Positions 31,643 through 42,584 of a DNA stretch of 64,000 bases are shown piece after piece. The notes beneath the pieces were generated by a model. That model saw only the letters and a program-made list of their open reading frames with translations, searched no databases and was not told where the DNA came from. The position numbers were made by a program, and so were the translations under genes. How positions within the stretch are numbered: position 1 is the stretch's first letter; every line of letters begins with the position of its first letter. Source of the DNA: Micromonospora chalcea (lineage in GTDB: Bacteria > Actinomycetota > Actinomycetes > Mycobacteriales > Micromonosporaceae); contig NZ_MAGP01000109.1 in the NCBI RefSeq assembly GCF_002926165.1, positions 1-64,000 of the forward strand, given 5' to 3'.

Positions 31643-31674
31643 CCGCCCGCTGGGGATCTCCCTCCAGCGGGCGG
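31643..31674. terminator. Convergent terminator between glmM and aminotransferase
   Basis: A perfect 11-bp stem, CCGCCCGCTGG (31643-31653) with 31664-31674, ends two bases before the stop codon of the opposing aminotransferase gene. Confidence 0.65.
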
Positions 31675-31675
31675 T

Positions 31676-32860
31676 TCAGTTTCCGCGCAGACCGCGCAGC
31701 CGGGTCACCGCCTCGGCCAGCACCTCCGGCCGCTTGCAGAACGCGAACCGGACCAGCCGTCGGCCGGCCTCCACGTCGTCGTAGAACACCTGCGTCGGCA
31801 CCGCCACCACGCCGCAGCGCTCCGGCAGCGCCCGGCAGAACTCCACCCCGTCCCGGCCACCGAGCGGCGTGACGTCGGCGGTGACGAAGTAGGTGCCCTC
31901 CGGCGCGAGCACGCCGAACCCGGCGTCGGCCAGCCCGGCGACGAGCTGGTCCCGGCGGCGTTGCATGTCGTCCCGGAACCCGGTGAAGTAGGCGTCCGGC
32001 AACCCGAGCGCCACCGCCACCGCCGGTTGCAGCGGCCCGGCGTTGACGAACGTGAGGAACTGCTTCACCCGCAGCACCGCCGCCACCAGCGGCGCGGGTC
32101 CGCTCACCCAGCCGACCTTCCAGCCGGTGCAGGAGAACGTCTTGCCGGCCGACGAGATGCGAAGCGTCCGCTCCCGCATGCCGGGCAGCGTGGCCAGCGG
32201 CACGTGCGGCGCGGCGGCGTCGGTGAACACCAGGTGCTCGTACACCTCGTCGGTGACCGCGTACACGTCGTGTTCCCGGCACAGCTCGGCGACCGTCGTC
32301 AGCTCGTCGGCGGTGAAGACCTTGCCGGTCGGGTTGTGCGGCGAGTTCAGCAGCACCAGCCGGGTACGCGGCCCGGACGAGGCGCGCAGCTCGTCCGGAT
32401 CGAACGCGTACCTGCCGTCGGCGCCGGGCCGCAGCGTCACCGGGCGGCGCACCGCTCCGGCGAGCGCGATCGAGGCAGCGTACGAGTCGTAGTACGGCTC
32501 GAAGCAGATCACCTCGTCACCCGGCTCGCACAGCGCGAGGATGCTCGCCGCGATCGCCTCGGTCGCGCCGGCCGTCACGACGATCTCGCCGTCCGGGTCG
32601 TACTCCAGGTCCCAGAACCGTCGCTGGTGCTCGGCGACGGCGACGCGCAGCGCGGGGATGCCCGGGCCGGGCGGGTACTGGTTGTGGCCGGTACGCAGCG
32701 CCTCGGCGGCGGCGGCGAGCATCTCCGGCGGGCCGTCGGTGTCCGGGAAGCCCTGCCCGAGGTTGACCGCCCCGGTACGCACGGCCAGCGCGGACATCTC
32801 GGCGAAGACGGTGGTGCCGAACGGCCGCATCCGGGCCACCAGGGGATCGGTCGTCGTCAC
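31676..32860 (-). CDS. PLP-dependent class I/II aminotransferase
   Basis: The 394-residue fold-type I enzyme has NLGQGFPDTDGPPEM, NQYPPGPGIPALR, the PLP-stacking and phosphate regions VTAGATEAIAASI, the NSPHNPTG and TDEVYEHLVF blocks, and the Schiff-base lysine in ISSAGKTFSCTGWKVGW. It resembles the YbdL/kynurenine aminotransferase and succinyl-DAP aminotransferase (DapC) group. GTG 32860 gives the usual N-terminus MTTTDPLVARM; a GTG at 32887 would add nine residues. It stands alone and the substrate is not settled. Confidence 0.88.
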   Translation of the reverse strand: MTTTDPLVARMRPFGTTVFAEMSALAVRTGAVNLGQGFPDTDGPPEMLAAAAEALRTGHNQYPPGPGIPALRVAVAEHQRRFWDLEYDPDGEIVVTAGATEAIAASILALCEPGDEVICFEPYYDSYAASIALAGAVRRPVTLRPGADGRYAFDPDELRASSGPRTRLVLLNSPHNPTGKVFTADELTTVAELCREHDVYAVTDEVYEHLVFTDAAAPHVPLATLPGMRERTLRISSAGKTFSCTGWKVGWVSGPAPLVAAVLRVKQFLTFVNAGPLQPAVAVALGLPDAYFTGFRDDMQRRRDQLVAGLADAGFGVLAPEGTYFVTADVTPLGGRDGVEFCRALPERCGVVAVPTQVFYDDVEAGRRLVRFAFCKRPEVLAEAVTRLRGLRGN

Positions 32861-32891
32861 GGCTGCGAGCCTACGGCCCGCCACCACGGGC

Positions 32892-33872
32892 TCACCAGCC
32901 GAAGCAGGTCACGCCCCACCTTCCCGACTTCTGGGAGACGACCTTGCCGTCGATGGTTATCCGGCAGGTCAACCCAGCAGCGCTTCCGGGCATGGTGACG
33001 ATCTGGACCCGCTCACGGTTGTTCGTGGTGAACCTCAGCCGCCAGGACGAGTCCACCAGGTTGAGCTGGTGGAAGTCGCCGTTCGCGTCGTAGTACTGCA
33101 CCTCCGCGTCGCCCTCGGAGCCGGTCACCTCGTACAGCACTGTGTACTTGCCGGGGCCGCCGGACGGGGTGGTCGCCGGCCTCGCCGGGGGCGCGCTCGG
33201 GTCGTCGGTCCAGTCGCCGGGCTCGCCGTAGATCGGCTCCTCGTACCCGGTGCCGGCTGCGGTCCCGTCGTCCATGGTGCTGCCGAGGAAGGCCAGCCCG
33301 ACGCAGCCGCAGACGATCAGCGCCAGGACGGTGACGATGCCGACCACCACGCCGATCGCCCAACCGCCGCCGCTGCGGCGCGGCGGCATCCCCGGGTACG
33401 CGTACGGCGGCGGGTAGGGCCCCGGCGGGTACGCGGTGGGCGGGTACGGCCCGGGCGGATACGTGCCGGGCTGGTAGGCGCTCGGCGGTGGGGACGAGCC
33501 AGGGGTGCCCGGCTGCGCCGGCCAGCCCGGTGCTCCCGGCTGGGCCGGCCACTGCGGTGCGTCCGGGTTGGCGGGCCCGCCCGGCGTCCCGGGCTGTCCC
33601 TGGTCGCCGGCGCCCGGTGAGTCGGCCGGAGCGGCCCGGCCCGGATCGCCCGCCGGCCGCCCCTCGGCGCCGCCCGCCTGACCGGGGTGACCGGCGCCGG
33701 GGGCGCTCCAGGGCGACGGTGACGACGGCGACCAGGGCTCGGGTGGCGTCCACGGCTGCGGAGCGGCCAGCGGGTCCGGCGGGGTCCAGGTGGAGGGCTG
33801 CGGGGTCACCGGCGCGGCGGTCGGGTCGACCGGTCCGGAGGTCGGCTCGGGGGTAGGGGTCGTCTCGGACAT
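32892..33872 (-). CDS. MmpS-like membrane protein with Pro-rich N-terminus
   Basis: The 326-residue protein has about 165 Pro/Gly/Tyr-rich residues with YPPGPYPPTAYPPGPYPPP repeats, one transmembrane segment (GWAIGVVVGIVTVLALIVCGCVGLAFLG), and a C-terminal extracellular domain VLYEVTGSEGDAEVQYYDANGDFHQLN ... LTCRITIDGKVV ... CFGW, the pattern of MmpS/transport-accessory beta domains with two Cys likely disulfide-bonded. Function is unknown; MmpS partners of MmpL are not nearby. Confidence 0.78.
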   Translation of the reverse strand: MSETTPTPEPTSGPVDPTAAPVTPQPSTWTPPDPLAAPQPWTPPEPWSPSSPSPWSAPGAGHPGQAGGAEGRPAGDPGRAAPADSPGAGDQGQPGTPGGPANPDAPQWPAQPGAPGWPAQPGTPGSSPPPSAYQPGTYPPGPYPPTAYPPGPYPPPYAYPGMPPRRSGGGWAIGVVVGIVTVLALIVCGCVGLAFLGSTMDDGTAAGTGYEEPIYGEPGDWTDDPSAPPARPATTPSGGPGKYTVLYEVTGSEGDAEVQYYDANGDFHQLNLVDSSWRLRFTTNNRERVQIVTMPGSAAGLTCRITIDGKVVSQKSGRWGVTCFGW

Positions 33873-34130
33873 CGGCTCAGCTCACAGGGGTACGGCGCGG
33901 ACGCCCGCGGAACGATGGGCCCGGGGGCGGAGCCCGGCCCCAATGTAGGCCGTGGCGGCCACCCGCGTGGACCCGGTCCGCCCGGTGCGCGGCACGTCCC
34001 GAACCGGTACGCAAACGGCAGATGAGCCCGGCTGGTGCGTTGTCCGACATAGCAACCCCGGTGTTCGGTTCGCTCAACTTCAGTGATCGTTAACCGGCCT
34101 TCCGAGCACGCGCGATGAGCGAAACTCGGT

Positions 34131-34136
34131 TAGGCT
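34131..34136 (+). promoter_or_regulatory. TAGGCT -10 element, leaderless glmS promoter
   Basis: TAGGCT lies seven bases before the glmS ATG at 34144, so a transcript would start at or next to the start codon. There is no ribosome binding site in between. The same hexamer precedes alr and tsaB at six and eight bases. Confidence 0.6.
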
Positions 34137-34143
34137 GCGGACC

Positions 34144-36057
<1,914 letters not shown>

Positions 36058-36071
36058 TCCGCTTTTCGCCA

Positions 36072-36108
36072 GCGGTCCCTCCACCCGTCGACCGGGTGGA
36101 GGGACCGC
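36072..36108 (+). terminator. Terminator after glmS
   Basis: A perfect 16-bp stem, GCGGTCCCTCCACCCG (36072-36087) with 36093-36108, closes on TCGAC 15 bases after the glmS stop. Confidence 0.7.
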
Positions 36109-36176
36109 GCCGTCTCCGGCCCGCCCCGGGCGGCTCCCGGATCCTTTCGGACGGCCGCCGGACGGCATCGGGCGGC

Positions 36177-37829
36177 TCATCGGCCCAGCACGATCCGGGC
36201 CATCCCGTCCAGCGCCGGGTTGTCCGGGTCCCAGTAGCCGGTGTGACCGTGCGGGGCGCTCGGGAACCGCCGCCCGCCGAAACCCGGCGCGCTCGGGTCG
36301 GCGCCGAACCAGAGTCGCTCGGCGTGCGGGTCGAGCACGGCCAGCGCCGGGCCGAGCGGCGTGCCGGCGAGCAGGGCGCGGTGGGCCAGCCCGTCCGGCG
36401 GACGCGCCAGCCGGATCACGTCGTCCGGCGCGGTCGACGACCAGACCTCGCCGGCGCGCATCCGCAGCTCGGTGGCGTGGTCGACGCCGACGCCGGGCGA
36501 GCCGACGAATACCAGCGCGTCCGCGCTCAGCCCGTGGTCCCGGGCGGCGGCGCCGACCACCAGTGAGCCGTAGCTGTGCCCGAGCACCGTCTGCCGGGCC
36601 GGCGAACCCTCGTGTGCGGCGCGTAGCCCTTCCTGGAACCGGTGCAGAGCCGGCCCGGCGTCCTCGGCCTGCCGGGGGCCGGCCGCCTCGGTGAGGAAGT
36701 CGGGCGCGTCGTAGTCCAGCCAGAGCACCGCCGCCGCCTCCTCGCCCGGCCCCAGCGCCGCGCACCGCTGCAGCACCCGGGCGGCTCGGCCCAGCTCGTC
36801 CGGCGCGTCGGCGAGGTCCGAGGTCATGCCCGGGACGTAGGTCAGCACCGCGGCGGACCGGTCCGGGTTGCCGAGCGCCACCACCGCGCGCCCGTCGCCG
36901 CGCGGGTCCAGCCCCAGCAGGTACGCCCGCGGCAGCCCGGGCGCGGCGAGCCGCTCGCTCAGCCGGTTCAGCCCGCGCAGCGCCGCCTCGACGCCGGCGA
37001 GCCGGACCCGCCGGGACGCCTCCAACGGTCCGGCCGGCAGCGGCCGCAGCAGCGCGAGCCGCCGGACGAGCAACTGCTCCCGCCGGTCGCCGAGCAGCAG
37101 CCGGTTGGCCTGGTCCCGGGCGGCGGCCGGCACGCCGTCGAGGCGGCCGATCCGATCCGGTTCCCGCCCGACCAGCCAGCGCCGCTCGGCCGCGCTCAGC
37201 CCGGCCCACCAGCGGCTCACCTCGGCCGGCCCGGCGCCGGGGCCCGGCCGCCACGCGGGCGGGACGCTGACCCAGCCGGTCACCGTGGCGGTGGTCAGCT
37301 CCGCCAGGCGGCGAGCCGCCTCCCGGTCGGCGGCGCCGGCGAGTGTCAGCGCGCCCCGGATCCCGGCCCGCGCGTCCACCACCGCCGGACCGGCCCGGGA
37401 CACCGGGCGGGCCGGATCGGGCCGCACCGCGCCGGCACGGTCGACGAGCAGGCCGCCGGACTCGGCGCGGGCCACCTCCGCGCCGAGCCGGGCCTTCGCC
37501 GCGCCCAGCCGGGCGCCGAACTCGGCCAGCACCTGGTCGACCTCGAACAGGGCGGGCAGCACGTCGGTGAGGTCGGTGCGCAGGTCCCCGATCCGCTGCT
37601 GGGCCGCGACCGAGGCGGCGCCCGACCACCCGGGCCGGAGCGTGCCGATCCGGGCGGTCAGCGCGTCGGCGCGTCGGCGCACCGGCCCGGCGAGCCCTCG
37701 CCAGGCCACCCCCGCGGTGGACCAGGCAGCCGGATCGGCCCGCCAGAGCTGCGCGTACCCGACGTCCGCCGGGCCCTCGCCGGGCCCTCCGGAGCTCGGA
37801 TCGGGCCGCCCGGGAGCGCCGCCGGTCAC
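36177..37829 (-). CDS. DUF1023-type alpha/beta hydrolase
   Basis: The 550-residue protein has a helical N-terminal half (RADALTARIGTL, VLAEFGARLGAAKARLGAEVARAE) of the kind seen in type VII-associated proteins, and a C-terminal hydrolase with nucleophile elbow GHSYGSLVVG, acid region VFVGSPGVGVDHA and late His in HGHTGYW. The start is GTG 37829, overlapping the stop of the small upstream gene. It belongs to the actinobacterial DUF1023 family, often paired with WXG100-like proteins; the substrate is unknown and secretion is a guess. Confidence 0.82.
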   Translation of the reverse strand: MTGGAPGRPDPSSGGPGEGPADVGYAQLWRADPAAWSTAGVAWRGLAGPVRRRADALTARIGTLRPGWSGAASVAAQQRIGDLRTDLTDVLPALFEVDQVLAEFGARLGAAKARLGAEVARAESGGLLVDRAGAVRPDPARPVSRAGPAVVDARAGIRGALTLAGAADREAARRLAELTTATVTGWVSVPPAWRPGPGAGPAEVSRWWAGLSAAERRWLVGREPDRIGRLDGVPAAARDQANRLLLGDRREQLLVRRLALLRPLPAGPLEASRRVRLAGVEAALRGLNRLSERLAAPGLPRAYLLGLDPRGDGRAVVALGNPDRSAAVLTYVPGMTSDLADAPDELGRAARVLQRCAALGPGEEAAAVLWLDYDAPDFLTEAAGPRQAEDAGPALHRFQEGLRAAHEGSPARQTVLGHSYGSLVVGAAARDHGLSADALVFVGSPGVGVDHATELRMRAGEVWSSTAPDDVIRLARPPDGLAHRALLAGTPLGPALAVLDPHAERLWFGADPSAPGFGGRRFPSAPHGHTGYWDPDNPALDGMARIVLGR

Positions 37830-38128
37830 CGGAGCACCCCGCTGAGGCGGCGCGCGGCGCGCTCGTCCACCGCCTCGTAGCCGTCCGCCCCGCGGCGCAA
37901 CGCCCCGGCGGTGTCGGCCACCCGGGCGCCGAGCGCGCCGGACCAGCGCCGTACCGCGGACTCCAGGTCGGCCAGCGCCGCCCCGGCGCGCCAGCCGTCC
38001 GGCGCCGCCACCAGCAGCGCCTCCGGCGCCGCCCCCGGCCCGGTGGCCAGCCGGTACGCGTCGTCGGCCAGCTCCCGTGCGACCGCGCGCAGCAGCTCCG
38101 GGTCGACGTCGAACGGTTTCTCCACCAC
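37826..38128 (-). CDS. Small helical protein, WXG100/type VII-associated-like
   Basis: The 100-residue protein reads MVEKPFDVDPELLRAVARELADDAYRLATG, APDGWRAGAALADLESAVRRWSGALGARVADTAGALRRGADGYEAVDERAARRLSGVL. Two amphipathic helices separated by a turn containing DGWRAG suggest the ESX/WXG100-like superfamily (length about 100, Trp-x-x-Gly-type turn). It is coupled to the DUF1023 gene by a four-base overlap. GTG 38128 or 38125 may be the start; GGGGAGG is four or seven bases upstream. Confidence 0.72.
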   Translation of the reverse strand: MVEKPFDVDPELLRAVARELADDAYRLATGPGAAPEALLVAAPDGWRAGAALADLESAVRRWSGALGARVADTAGALRRGADGYEAVDERAARRLSGVLR

Positions 38129-38278
38129 GTGACCTCCCCACGTCGCCCGACGCCACCCACCGGCCCCGGACACCGGGACGCTAGGCCGCCCGGCGACCCG
38201 GCCGCCGACCCCTGTGGACAACGGCCGGGGTTTTCCACAGGGCGTTTCCGTCAGCCGGTCCCGGGTTCGTACCGCCGG

Positions 38279-38320
38279 TAGGGTGAGGCCGTGATCGGGA
38301 CAGCCGCGGGCGGGCGCTGA
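38279..38320 (+). promoter_or_regulatory. Leaderless-type -10 with nine-codon open frame upstream of nnr
   Basis: TAGGGT (38279-38284) is followed six bases later by GTG at 38291, opening a nine-codon frame (MIGTAAGGR) that ends at 38320, 28 bases before the nnr ATG. A leader peptide or a relic of another gene (acpS often lies here in relatives) are both possible. Confidence 0.35.
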
Positions 38321-38348
38321 GCCGGCGCGACGAACGGGACGGGGTGGC

Positions 38349-39818
38349 ATGAGACCGGTATGGCGCGTCGCGGACGTTCGCGCGGCGGAGGCGGGCCTGA
38401 TGGCCACCCTTCCGCCCGGGGCGCTGATGCAGCGGGCCGCGGCCGGGCTGGCCCGGCGCTGCGCCTTGCTGCTCGGTGACCGGGGCGGGGTCTACGGCGC
38501 CCGGGTGCTGCTGCTGATCGGCTCCGGCGACAACGGCGGTGACGCGCTCTTCGCGGGCGCGCACCTGGCCCGCCGGGGCGCGGCGGTGGCCGCGCTGCTG
38601 CTGAGCCCCGGGCGGGCGCACGCGGAAGGGCTGGCGGCCCTGCGTGCCGCAGGCGGGCGCGTCGTCGACCGGCCGCCCGCCGGAGCCGACCTGGTGCTCG
38701 ACGGAATCGTGGGCATCGGCGGCACCGGTGGGCTGCGGGAGACCGCCGAGCAGTTGGCCGCGAGCCTGACCGGGCAGCGCGGGCGCGACGGTGGGCCCGC
38801 CACCGTGGTCGCTGTCGATGTGCCGAGCGGCGTCGCTGTCGACACCGGCCACGTCCCGCTGACCGACGCCGGGCGGCCCCAAGCGGTCCGCGCCGACGTG
38901 ACGGTGGCCTTCGGCGCGCTCAAACCGGCGCTGGTCGTCGGCCCGGCCGCCGAGCTGGCCGGCGAGGTCGAGCTGGTCGACATCGGGCTGACGCCGTGGC
39001 TGCGCGGCACCCCGGCGCTCCAGGTGATCGAGCAGACGGACGTGGTCGGCTGGTGGCCGGAGCTGGGCGCGTCGTCGGAGAAGTACACCAGGGGCGTGGT
39101 CGGCGTGGCCACCGGCTCGGCCACCTACCCCGGCGCCGCGGTGCTCTCGGTCGCCGGGGCGCTCGCCGGCCCGACCGGCCTGGTCCGCTACGCCGGGAGC
39201 GCCAAGGGCGAGGTGCTGCACCAGCACCCGTCGGTGATCGCCACCGGCCGGGTCGCGGACGCGGGCCGGGTGCAGGCGTGGGTGTGCGGCTCCGGCCTCG
39301 GTACGGGCGAGGAGTCCGCCGCCGAGCTGCGCGCAGTGCTTGCCGCGCCGGTGCCGGTGGTGCTCGACGCGGACGCGCTGACGCTGCTCGTCGACGGCAA
39401 GCTGGCCGACCGGCTGCGCGGCCGGGACGCGCCGATCGTGGTGACGCCGCACGACCGGGAGTACGCCCGGCTCTGCGGCGAGATGCCGGGGGAGGACCGG
39501 GTCGCCGCCGCGCTGCGGCTGGCCGCCTGGATGAACGCGGTGGTGCTGCTCAAGGGTGACCACACGATCATCGGCACGCCCGACGGCCGCGCGTACGTGA
39601 ACCCGACCGGCACGCCGGTGCTGGCCACCGGCGGCACCGGTGACGTGCTGGCCGGGTTGCTCGGTTCGCTGCTCGCCGCCGGGCTGGCCCCGGAGCGGGC
39701 GGCCGCCGCGGCGGCGTACCTGCACGGGCTGGCCGGCCGGGAGGCGGCGCGCGGCGGTCCGGTCACCGCGCCCGACGTGGCGGCGGCGTTGCGTCCGGTA
39801 CTGGCCCGGCTGGGCTGA
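38349..39818 (+). CDS. nnr: Bifunctional NAD(P)H-hydrate epimerase/ADP-dependent dehydratase
   Basis: The 489-residue protein repairs hydrated NAD(P)H. The N-terminal YjeF-type epimerase domain has GSGDNGGDALFAGAHLARRG and VVAVDVPSGVAVDTG; the C-terminal ribokinase-like dehydratase has SSEKYTRGVVGVATGS, GPTGLVRYAG, VVLDADALTLL, VVTPHDREYARL, LLKGDHTIIGTPDGRAYVN and the catalytic ATGGTGDVLAGLLGSLLA. It leads an nnr-alr-hydrolase-tsaE run, though alr has its own promoter hexamer. Confidence 0.93.
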   Translation: MRPVWRVADVRAAEAGLMATLPPGALMQRAAAGLARRCALLLGDRGGVYGARVLLLIGSGDNGGDALFAGAHLARRGAAVAALLLSPGRAHAEGLAALRAAGGRVVDRPPAGADLVLDGIVGIGGTGGLRETAEQLAASLTGQRGRDGGPATVVAVDVPSGVAVDTGHVPLTDAGRPQAVRADVTVAFGALKPALVVGPAAELAGEVELVDIGLTPWLRGTPALQVIEQTDVVGWWPELGASSEKYTRGVVGVATGSATYPGAAVLSVAGALAGPTGLVRYAGSAKGEVLHQHPSVIATGRVADAGRVQAWVCGSGLGTGEESAAELRAVLAAPVPVVLDADALTLLVDGKLADRLRGRDAPIVVTPHDREYARLCGEMPGEDRVAAALRLAAWMNAVVLLKGDHTIIGTPDGRAYVNPTGTPVLATGGTGDVLAGLLGSLLAAGLAPERAAAAAAYLHGLAGREAARGGPVTAPDVAAALRPVLARLG

Positions 39819-39891
39819 TCCGGGCGGCGACGCCCGGGTGGCGACGGGCACCGCCCGCACGGCTCAGGGCGCTGATGATCACTGACGGAAG

Positions 39892-39897
39892 TAGGCT
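39892..39897 (+). promoter_or_regulatory. TAGGCT -10 element, leaderless alr promoter
   Basis: TAGGCT is six bases before the alr ATG at 39904 with no ribosome site between (spacer GGGGAC). Confidence 0.6.
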
Positions 39898-39903
39898 GGG
39901 GAC

Positions 39904-41022
39904 ATGTGGCAGTCGGAGGTGCGCGTCGACCTGGACGCGATCCGGGAGAACGTGACCCGGCTCAAGGCCGGCACCAGCGCCGAGCTGATGGCGGTGGTCA
40001 AGGGCGACGGCTACGGCCACGGCATGGTGCCCGCCGCCCGCGCGGCGCTCGACGCGGGGGCGGACCAGCTCGGCGTCTGCACGCTGGACGAGGCGCTGCG
40101 GCTGCGCCAGGACGGCATCACCGCGCCGGTGCTGGCCTGGCTGCTCACACCCGGGCTGCCGCTGCACGACGGGATCACCGTCGGCGTCGACCTCGGCTGC
40201 GCCAGCCTCACCCAGCTCGACGAGATGATCGAGGCGAGCCGCCGGGCGGACCGCCCGGCCCGGCTGCACCTCAAGATCGACACCGGGTTGGCGCGGGGCG
40301 GCGCCACCGTCGCCGACTGGCCGGCGCTGCTGGAGGCCGCCGCGGCGGCCCAGGCCGACGGCCTGGTCGAGGTGGTCGGCGTGTGGAGCCACTTCGTGTA
40401 CGCGGACTCGCCCGGCCACCCCACCACCGACCGCCAGCTCGCCGTCTTCCACGAGGGGCTGGAGATGGTGACGCGCGCCGGTCTGCGCCCTCGGTACCGC
40501 CACCTGGCCAACTCGGCCGCCACGCTGACCCGGCCGGACACGCACTTCGACCTGGTCCGGCCCGGCATCGCGGTCTACGGTCTGTCGCCGGTCGCGGGCG
40601 AGCAGTTCGGCCTGCGCCCGGCGATGACCGCCCGCGCCCGGGTGATGCTGACCAAGCGGGTCGCGGCCGGCACCGGCGTCTCCTACGGGCACACCTACCT
40701 CACCGAGCAGGAGACCAACCTGGCGGTGGTGCCGCTCGGCTACGCCGACGGTGTGCCCCGGCACGCCTCCAACACCGGCCCGGTGCACCTCGCCGGCAAG
40801 CGCCGGAACATTTCCGGCCGGGTCTGCATGGACCAGTTCGTGGTCGACTGCGGCGACGACGAGGTGGCCGCCGGTGACATGGTGACGCTGTTCGGCGACG
40901 GCGCGGACGGCGGGCCCACAGCCGACGACTGGGCCGAGGCGGTCGGCACCATCAACTACGAGATCGTGACCCGTTTCGGCGGCGTGCGCGTGCCCCGGTT
41001 CTACGACGGCGAGCGCGCATGA
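39904..41022 (+). CDS. alr: Alanine racemase
   Basis: Alr makes D-alanine for peptidoglycan. The 372-residue PLP enzyme has the Schiff-base Lys33 in AVVKGDGYGHG, the PLP-contacting HLANSAAT and RPGIAVYGLSP, the second catalytic Tyr in GVSYGHTY, PLGYADGVPR and GRVCMDQFVVD. Its stop overlaps the following hydrolase gene by four bases (ATGA). Confidence 0.96.
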   Translation: MWQSEVRVDLDAIRENVTRLKAGTSAELMAVVKGDGYGHGMVPAARAALDAGADQLGVCTLDEALRLRQDGITAPVLAWLLTPGLPLHDGITVGVDLGCASLTQLDEMIEASRRADRPARLHLKIDTGLARGGATVADWPALLEAAAAAQADGLVEVVGVWSHFVYADSPGHPTTDRQLAVFHEGLEMVTRAGLRPRYRHLANSAATLTRPDTHFDLVRPGIAVYGLSPVAGEQFGLRPAMTARARVMLTKRVAAGTGVSYGHTYLTEQETNLAVVPLGYADGVPRHASNTGPVHLAGKRRNISGRVCMDQFVVDCGDDEVAAGDMVTLFGDGADGGPTADDWAEAVGTINYEIVTRFGGVRVPRFYDGERA

Positions 41023-42104
41023 GTCTCCGGTTGCCGCGTCCGCGTACCGCCGCCGGCAAGGTCGCCGGGCTGGTCGGCGCCGCCGTCGGGGTGGCCGCCG
41101 CCGGGCTCGCGGCGGGCGTGGTCAGCGAGCGGGTGCTGGTCCGCCGGCTCAAGAACGACCCCACCGACAGGTACGCCGGCGAGGTCTTCGGCGAGCAGCG
41201 CTACGACCAGGCGTACCGGCTGGAGATGCCGGACGGCACCGACATCCACGTGGAGGTGGTCGAGCCGAGCCGCCCGGTCGCCGGGCACCCGACTGTGGTG
41301 CTGGTGCACGGGTTCTGCCTGGACATGGGCACGTTCCACTTCCAGCGCAAGCGGCTCGCCGAGCGCGGCGACTACCGGGTGGTCGCGTACGACCAGCCGG
41401 GGCACGGCCGTTCCGGCCGGCTGGAGAGCGGCGAGTACGACCTGACCGCGCTGGGCCACACGCTGCGCCGGGTGCTCGACGAGGTGGCCCCGGAGGGCCC
41501 GCTGGTGCTGGTCGGGCACTCGATGGGCGGCATGACGATCATGGCGCTGGCCGAGCTGTACCCGGAGATGTTCGGTGACCGCGTGGTCGGCACCGTGCTG
41601 ATGGCGACCTCGGGCGGTCTGGCGGCGGAGACGAAGCTGGTGGCGCCCGCGCTGCTCGGCCGCGTCGGCTCGCCGGTGCTCTACATGATGAGCAACGCCA
41701 CCCGGTACGGCGGCACGGTGATCGACCGGGCGCGCCGGTCGACCTCGAACGTGGCCTGGCTGCTCACCCGCAAGTACGGCTTCGGCACCTCGGCGCCGAG
41801 CCCGGCCCTGGTGTCGTACGTCGAGATGATGAACTCGCGCACCTCGGCCGACACGGTCACCCGCTACCTGCGGACGATCGCCACCCACTCCCGGTTCCCG
41901 GCGCTGGCCGCGCTGGCCGGCACGCCGGTGCTGGTGATCGTGGGGGACAAGGACATGATCACGCCGGTGACACACTCCGAGGAGATCGTCCGGCGGCTGC
42001 CGCACGCCGAGTTCGTGAAGATCGACGACAGCGGGCACGTGGTGATGCTGGAGCACGCCGACGAGGTGAACGCGGCGCTGGAGAGGTTCCTGGATTCGCT
42101 ATGA
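41019..42104 (+). CDS. Alpha/beta-fold hydrolase, membrane-anchored or secreted
   Basis: The 361-residue protein has one N-terminal hydrophobic segment (VAGLVGAAVGVAAAGLAAGVV) then an alpha/beta hydrolase core: oxyanion region VLVHGFCLDMGTFHFQ, DQPGHGRSG, nucleophile elbow GHSMGGMT, acid VIVGDKDMITPV and His in DDSGHVVMLEHADEV. Homologues sit between alr and tsaE across actinobacteria, but no substrate is assigned. It overlaps alr and tsaE by four bases each. Confidence 0.9.
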   Translation: MSLRLPRPRTAAGKVAGLVGAAVGVAAAGLAAGVVSERVLVRRLKNDPTDRYAGEVFGEQRYDQAYRLEMPDGTDIHVEVVEPSRPVAGHPTVVLVHGFCLDMGTFHFQRKRLAERGDYRVVAYDQPGHGRSGRLESGEYDLTALGHTLRRVLDEVAPEGPLVLVGHSMGGMTIMALAELYPEMFGDRVVGTVLMATSGGLAAETKLVAPALLGRVGSPVLYMMSNATRYGGTVIDRARRSTSNVAWLLTRKYGFGTSAPSPALVSYVEMMNSRTSADTVTRYLRTIATHSRFPALAALAGTPVLVIVGDKDMITPVTHSEEIVRRLPHAEFVKIDDSGHVVMLEHADEVNAALERFLDSL

Positions 42105-42583
42105 CAGTGGTCGTGGAGCTGAAGACGGTCGACGACACCCACGAGTTCGGGCGTCGGCTGGCCGGGGTGCTGCGCGCGGGTGACCTGCTGCTGCTCAGTG
42201 GCCCGCTCGGGGCCGGCAAGACCGCGCTGACCCAGGGCATCGGCGCCGGCCTGGGCGTACGCGGCGACATCACCTCGCCCACCTTCGTCATCGCCCGGGT
42301 GCACCGCCCCGACCCGGATCGGGGCGGCCGGGTGACGCTCGTGCACGCCGACGCGTACCGCCTGGGTGAGGCCGCCGACCCGCGGGCGGAGATCGACGAC
42401 CTCGACCTGGACGCCTCGGTGGACGAGGCGGTCACCGTGGTGGAGTGGGGCGAGGGAATGGTCGAGCAGCTGGTCGACGCGCACCTGCGGGTACGCATCG
42501 ACCGCCGCGACGACGACACCCGGGCGGTCACGCTGGAACCGGTCGGTGGCGACTGGGCCGCCCGGGTCGCCGAACTGTCCTGA
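42101..42583 (+). CDS. tsaE: tRNA t6A biosynthesis ATPase TsaE
   Basis: TsaE is the ATPase of the TsaB-TsaD-TsaE complex that makes threonylcarbamoyl-A37 in tRNA. The 160-residue protein has Walker A GPLGAGKT at residues 34-41, the switch ITSPTFVIARVH, HADAYRLG and VVEWGEGM, all family marks. It overlaps the hydrolase gene. Its partners tsaB and tsaD begin 3.1 kb downstream, beyond three unrelated genes. Confidence 0.95.
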   Translation: MTVVVELKTVDDTHEFGRRLAGVLRAGDLLLLSGPLGAGKTALTQGIGAGLGVRGDITSPTFVIARVHRPDPDRGGRVTLVHADAYRLGEAADPRAEIDDLDLDASVDEAVTVVEWGEGMVEQLVDAHLRVRIDRRDDDTRAVTLEPVGGDWAARVAELS

Positions 42584-42584
42584 G

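Noticed and set aside
34077..34143. glmS ribozyme
   Set aside because: Only 67 bases of ordinary promoter-like sequence precede the gene and no ribozyme core was recognised; the ribozyme is typical of Firmicutes.
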